Origin: G039029935 sp039029935
GTDB taxonomy: Bacteria > Chloroflexota > Anaerolineae > Caldilineales > Caldilineaceae
Reading direction: 5' to 3'
Assembly (NCBI GenBank): GCA_039029935.1
Contig: JBCCFC010000560.1
Span: 1 to 8,606, forward strand
DNA: 8,606 bases
Shown here: positions 6,034-8,606 of the stretch, one piece after another
Layout: every line of letters starts with the position of its first letter
How positions within the stretch are numbered: the first letter of the stretch is position 1
Position numbers and translations under genes: made by a program
The notes under the pieces: model-generated
What the model saw: the letters and a program-made list of their open reading frames with translations, nothing else
Database searches by the model: none
What the model was told of the DNA's origin: nothing

Positions 6034-6113
6034 TTTTGAGGCAAGATAGAGCAACCTTTGTTGAAGGTGAACATAGCAATGAGATCATGTGGTTTTGGTC
6101 ACTTCTTAAACAA

Positions 6114-7373
6114 TTATCGTATAAACGGGCAGAAAGGTTTACCAAAATGATATGGATATTCACTCAGCATCTCTAGTCGCCCTTCATATCCATTCAGGAA
6201 GATTTCCATTTCTTGACATGCCAGCAGTAAATCTCCTGTTTTCTGGTATGTGCCGAATAGCATTTTGGCAGCATCAATAAAAGGATTCTCTGCTACAGAA
6301 TATCTATTCATAATCTCAGTCAAAACGCTTTCCATGTTTATGATGTCGTTTTGCTTACCGTAGACAAGCATTGCCTCTATCCCTGCATAGGAGACAATAC
6401 GTGCCTCTTCAAGCTCATATAACCACAGACAGTCAAATTTGGCTCCCTCATATGGGTCGTTCAAAACTCGAGTGGCGAATTGTAGTGCTACATCCAGTTC
6501 ACCGCGCTGTATTGCATCGTATGTATCATGTATGACAAAGTAGGCGAAGGGATCAAACTCATAGATCGTCTCAACAAGTATATACCGTCCATCTTGCCAT
6601 TGATATATTTCATTTCGTGCGCGGCTTACGCCGTGTTTTCCTCTGCATGTGCCGTGATTAAATGCAATGAGTTCTTTGACAGAATCATGATTTTGATCAA
6701 CAAAGTTTAGCATTCCATATATTGTGCCTGCAATATACCAATTTTTATCTTCTCCGAGAGAGAGAACAAAATTCAATAAGCTACAAGCTGAACCACAAGA
6801 GATATCAAGAATGACTACTTCCTTAGAACCATTATTGGTTAAATCTTCAACTAAGATGACGTGTGGATCATCTAGTCTGCCAGTTTTATCTATGTCCAAC
6901 ATATATACAGGTGTGTAGGAACCAGAATCCTGATTAAATATGAAAATCATCCAAGGACAGGAGTCTGTCTGGTTACATCTACCACAGAGTGCTTCCTTTT
7001 CACCTAAGCATTGCAGCGGCAACTCAACAAATGCGCCCAAATAGCTGTGCCGATACATTGCTGGCAGATTTAATATCCAGTCGTTATCGCCATCATTATC
7101 CAAGTCAGAGGCGTGGAATACAGGTGATGGCGTCTGGGTAATAAATATCTCAGGCAAAGGCGTAGATATCCATTCCATAGGTGGCGGTTCGAGCGTCCCC
7201 AAATAAATTGAATAATCTGACTTTAAAATTGAATCGGGTGTTGGTGTACCCGTTGGTTCGTCAAGTGGCGTTACAGGCTGGATAGTTGACATATCTGTAT
7301 GACATGCGCCTATGATAAAAAGTAGGGTGATGAGAATCAAATATAACAGTAGAAATTTGATTTGTTTATACAT
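6114..7373 (-). CDS. Lipoprotein with FG-GAP/VCBS-like motifs, function unknown
   Basis: The 419-residue protein begins MYKQIK, followed by a hydrophobic segment (7-21) and the lipobox IIGAC with lipidation Cys24. It is therefore expected to be anchored on the outer face of the membrane. A Thr-Pro-rich spacer (about 30-85) follows. Three motifs resemble the calcium-binding turns of FG-GAP/VCBS repeats: DLDNDGDNDWIL (90-101), DLTNNGSKEVVIL (177-189) and VDQNHDSVKELIAF. The Cys cluster C122/C130/C133/C139 and the pair C193/C197 suggest disulfides. The C-terminal third (about 290-400) is helical and resembles TPR-type repeats. No catalytic motif is seen. There is no clear Shine-Dalgarno before the ATG (only AGATATGG about 9-16 bases upstream), but the lipoprotein signal supports the start. 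The gene is more AT-rich than thrH or the 3421-5127 gene. Confidence 0.82.
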   Translation of the reverse strand: MYKQIKFLLLYLILITLLFIIGACHTDMSTIQPVTPLDEPTGTPTPDSILKSDYSIYLGTLEPPPMEWISTPLPEIFITQTPSPVFHASDLDNDGDNDWILNLPAMYRHSYLGAFVELPLQCLGEKEALCGRCNQTDSCPWMIFIFNQDSGSYTPVYMLDIDKTGRLDDPHVILVEDLTNNGSKEVVILDISCGSACSLLNFVLSLGEDKNWYIAGTIYGMLNFVDQNHDSVKELIAFNHGTCRGKHGVSRARNEIYQWQDGRYILVETIYEFDPFAYFVIHDTYDAIQRGELDVALQFATRVLNDPYEGAKFDCLWLYELEEARIVSYAGIEAMLVYGKQNDIINMESVLTEIMNRYSVAENPFIDAAKMLFGTYQKTGDLLLACQEMEIFLNGYEGRLEMLSEYPYHFGKPFCPFIR

Positions 7374-7417
7374 AAGCGTTTACCATATCTGGCTTGAGCC
7401 ATGACCATTAACTTTAT

Positions 7418-7558
7418 GGCCTAATCATTAGTGTAAACTTAAGCAGTAGGTTGGTACTCAGTGGGTTGGTACTCAGTGGGTCGGTACTCAGTGGGTCGGT
7501 ACTCTGACACCGAATACTGACCTACCTGTTTACCACTAAGTTTACACTAATGACGGCC
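7418..7558. repeat. Inverted-repeat element with 17-bp perfect arms and an internal tandem repeat
   Basis: TCATTAGTGTAAACTTA (7425-7441) is exactly complementary to 7537-7553. GGCC flanks the arms on both outer sides (7418-7421 and 7555-7558, slightly offset). A second pair, 7446-7459 with 7512-7525, matches at 11 of 14 positions inside. The interior holds four 15-bp tandem units. The layout resembles a MITE or small structured repeat placed in the promoter region between divergent genes, but no target-site duplication was established. Confidence 0.75.
7449..7508. repeat. 15-bp tandem repeat, four units
   Basis: The units are GGTTGGTACTCAGTG at 7449-7463 and again at 7464-7478, GGTCGGTACTCAGTG at 7479-7493, and a fourth (7494-7508) that starts GGTCGGTACTC and then diverges. 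The two T-type copies are adjacent to the two C-type copies, as expected if duplication followed mutation. Confidence 0.9.
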
Positions 7559-7757
7559 TAATATATGTTAGAATATCAATCGCTTTAGGTATGAAATGCT
7601 TATGATAACTGATGCATGATCATTGTCCGGAGGGCAGTGAAAAGCATATGTAGATTTCACAGCCAAATAAATACAATATACAATATTAGATTTTGTATTG
7701 AAGTTTTTAAATGTATCATAAGCAGTAATTAGCATCAATAAATTCAAGGAGACATCA

Positions 7758-8270
7758 ATGTCAATTTCAATGTACGACCAATCCATTGCGCCATTAACCA
7801 GAATGTTAAATAACTTAGCAGCCATTGTTGCAAAAGCGGAAGCCCATGTAGAAGCCGAGGGAATTGATCCGACGGCCATTCTCACAGCACGGCTATCGCC
7901 AGATATGCTCACATTTATGCATCAGATCAGATTCGTCTCTGACACAGCAAGAGGCGCAGCGGCACGTCTTGCTGGCGTCGAAAGACCTGTGATGGAGGAC
8001 AATGAAACGACGTTTGCCGAAGCATTGGATAGAATCAACAGAACGATTGCCTACTTAGGTGAATTCACGCCCGAACAGTTTGACGGTGCGGATGAAAAGA
8101 CCATCGACCTACAGTTTGGTCCCGACAACGTGATGGCGTTCTCAGGGAAAGACTATCTGCTTGGCTTCGTTATGCCGAATTTCTATTTTCATGTGTCTAC
8201 TTCTTATGCCATTTTGCGTCATAATGGCGTTAAGATTGGCAAAATAGATTATTTGGGCGCACCGCAGTAA
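7758..8270 (+). CDS. DUF1993 family protein
   Basis: The 170-residue protein matches the DUF1993 family along its length: SMYDQSIAPLTRMLNNLAAI at the N-terminus, EGIDPTAILTARLSPDM (about 34-50), TARGAAARLAGVE (63-75), a central FTPEQFDGADEK, and the signature ending in KDYLLGFVMPNFYFHVSTSYAILRHNGV and DYLG. The length is normal for the family. It is a soluble helical protein with no signal peptide. DUF1993 proteins are thought to share the DinB-like four-helix-bundle fold, but no reaction is established. The ATG at 7758 follows AAGGAG (7746-7751) with six bases between. It is transcribed alone, divergent from the lipoprotein gene and convergent with the phosphotransferase gene. Confidence 0.93.
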   Translation: MSISMYDQSIAPLTRMLNNLAAIVAKAEAHVEAEGIDPTAILTARLSPDMLTFMHQIRFVSDTARGAAARLAGVERPVMEDNETTFAEALDRINRTIAYLGEFTPEQFDGADEKTIDLQFGPDNVMAFSGKDYLLGFVMPNFYFHVSTSYAILRHNGVKIGKIDYLGAPQ

Positions 8271-8290
8271 ATAAGTTCAACAATTAGTGC

Positions 8291-8391
8291 ATGTCAGCGA
8301 GTCAGCATGTCAGTGAGTCAGCATGTCAGCGAGTCAGCATCTTAGCACACCGGCTGACAAGCTGATTAGCTGACATGCTGACATGCTGCAT
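8291..8391. repeat. 16-bp tandem repeat with inverted copies, hairpin between convergent genes
   Basis: Three 16-bp units ATGTCAG(C/T)GAGTCAGC occupy 8291-8306, 8307-8322 and 8323-8338. Inverted copies follow: GCTGAC at 8353-8358 and GCTGACATGCTGACATGC at 8369-8386. GTCAGCATGTCAGC (8317-8330) pairs perfectly with 8369-8382 over 14 bp. A smaller GTCAGC/GCTGAC stem (8333-8338 with 8353-8358) can form in its loop. It lies 20 bp past the DUF1993 stop and overlaps the end of the opposing gene. It could terminate both transcripts, although there is no T-tract. Confidence 0.85.
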
Positions 8392-8606
8392 CCTCTCGGT
8401 AAAATTGCATCTTGGCGGCAAATTTTTCACGCAACCCCGCCATCCAAGGCAACTCGCCATTAGGGTTGACAGGCGTCAATGCACGATATAGCCGCGCAAA
8501 GTTGACCAAGTTCTGCATTCGCAAGAAGAGTGGAATCAACGCAAGCTCCTCATCATCAATGGCTCGAATACGACGATACCCGACGATAAATTGTTGGTAG
8601 GGCTCG
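8366..8606 (-). CDS. APH/COG2334-type phosphotransferase (kinase-like), C-terminal end only
   Basis: The frame enters from the right edge and ends at TAA (8368-8366), giving 79 residues. QQFIVGYRRIRAIDDEELALIPLFLRMQNL resembles the C-terminal helical region of aminoglycoside-phosphotransferase-fold kinases of the COG2334 group (homoserine kinase type II, SrkA/YihE-like), where F-x-x-GYR is followed by a LPLF-x-x-(L/M)R helix. The catalytic core lies outside the window, so the substrate cannot be named. The last seven codons (AACQHVS) and the stop come from the repeat at 8291-8391, so the tail is probably an acquired extension. The gene converges on the DUF1993 gene, with 95 bp between the stops. 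Confidence 0.65.
   Translation of the reverse strand, partial: EPYQQFIVGYRRIRAIDDEELALIPLFLRMQNLVNFARLYRALTPVNPNGELPWMAGLREKFAAKMQFYREDAACQHVS

Larger units (their letters stand above)
7374..7757. other. Divergent intergenic region between the lipoprotein and DUF1993 genes
   Basis: The two flanking genes are transcribed away from each other, so this 384-bp region must hold both promoters. About 7418-7558 is a structured repeat element (described separately). The AT-rich stretch 7640-7740 should contain the DUF1993 promoter; TTGTAT and TATCAT near 7694-7720 are a weak candidate pair with short spacing. No ORF here is convincing. Confidence 0.5.

Noticed and set aside
7449..7508. Possible CRISPR array
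   Set aside because: The 15-bp units are directly adjacent with no unique spacers. The same applies to the 16-bp units at 8291-8338.
7568..7912. Minus-strand open frame across the DUF1993 start
   Set aside because: It is antisense to the well-supported DUF1993 gene and its promoter region, with no ribosome binding site or family match.
1..8606. A coherent defence, toxin-antitoxin or biosynthetic system
   Set aside because: No paired small genes, nucleases, reverse transcriptases or pathway cluster are visible. The genes are functionally unrelated and mostly transcribed alone.

Overview
The window looks like a chromosomal piece of a moderate-GC bacterium. Three signs point, weakly, to Chloroflexota (Anaerolineae or Ardenticatenia-like): an exported protein with repeated Ig-like modules and acidic linkers, a Thr-Pro-rich lipoprotein with FG-GAP/VCBS-like motifs, and many intergenic palindromes. 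No ribosomal or other taxonomic marker gene is present, so this is inference. Strong AAGGAG-type ribosome binding sites precede most genes.

Layout. (1) 1-1347, minus: a large exported protein whose C-terminus lies outside the window. It has two related modules of about 130 residues joined by acidic low-complexity linkers. (2) 1695-2150, minus: rpiB, ribose-5-phosphate isomerase B. (3) 2371-3006, minus: thrH, phosphoserine phosphatase/homoserine phosphotransferase, behind a candidate sigma-70 promoter. (4) 3157-3407: three consecutive hairpin-forming inverted repeats in one gap. (5) 3421-5127, minus: a beta-lactamase/DUF3471-like protein whose three catalytic motifs all appear to be lost. (6) 5208-6033: a decayed region on the plus strand. 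It holds an unidentified open fragment, the C-terminal end of an ISAs1-family transposase, the C-terminal 58 residues of a cytochrome P450 with its haem-binding cysteine, and an imperfect palindrome carrying tRNA-like D-arm and T-arm motifs. (7) 6114-7373, minus: a lipoprotein with FG-GAP/VCBS-like motifs. (8) 7418-7558: an inverted-repeat element enclosing a 15-bp tandem repeat. (9) 7758-8270, plus: a DUF1993 protein. (10) 8291-8391: 16-bp tandem repeats and their inverted copies, between convergent genes. (11) 8366-8606, minus: the C-terminal end of an APH-type phosphotransferase.

The genes do not form one pathway. RpiB and ThrH are central-metabolism enzymes on the same strand but 220 bp apart, so joint transcription is not assured. 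The exported protein and the lipoprotein are envelope proteins of unknown role. I do not see a coherent new multi-gene system. The points most worth a second look are the apparently dead beta-lactamase-like protein, the transposase/P450/tRNA-like relic cluster, the density of distinct structured palindromes (seven in about 6 kb), and a phosphotransferase whose last codons and stop lie inside a repeat.
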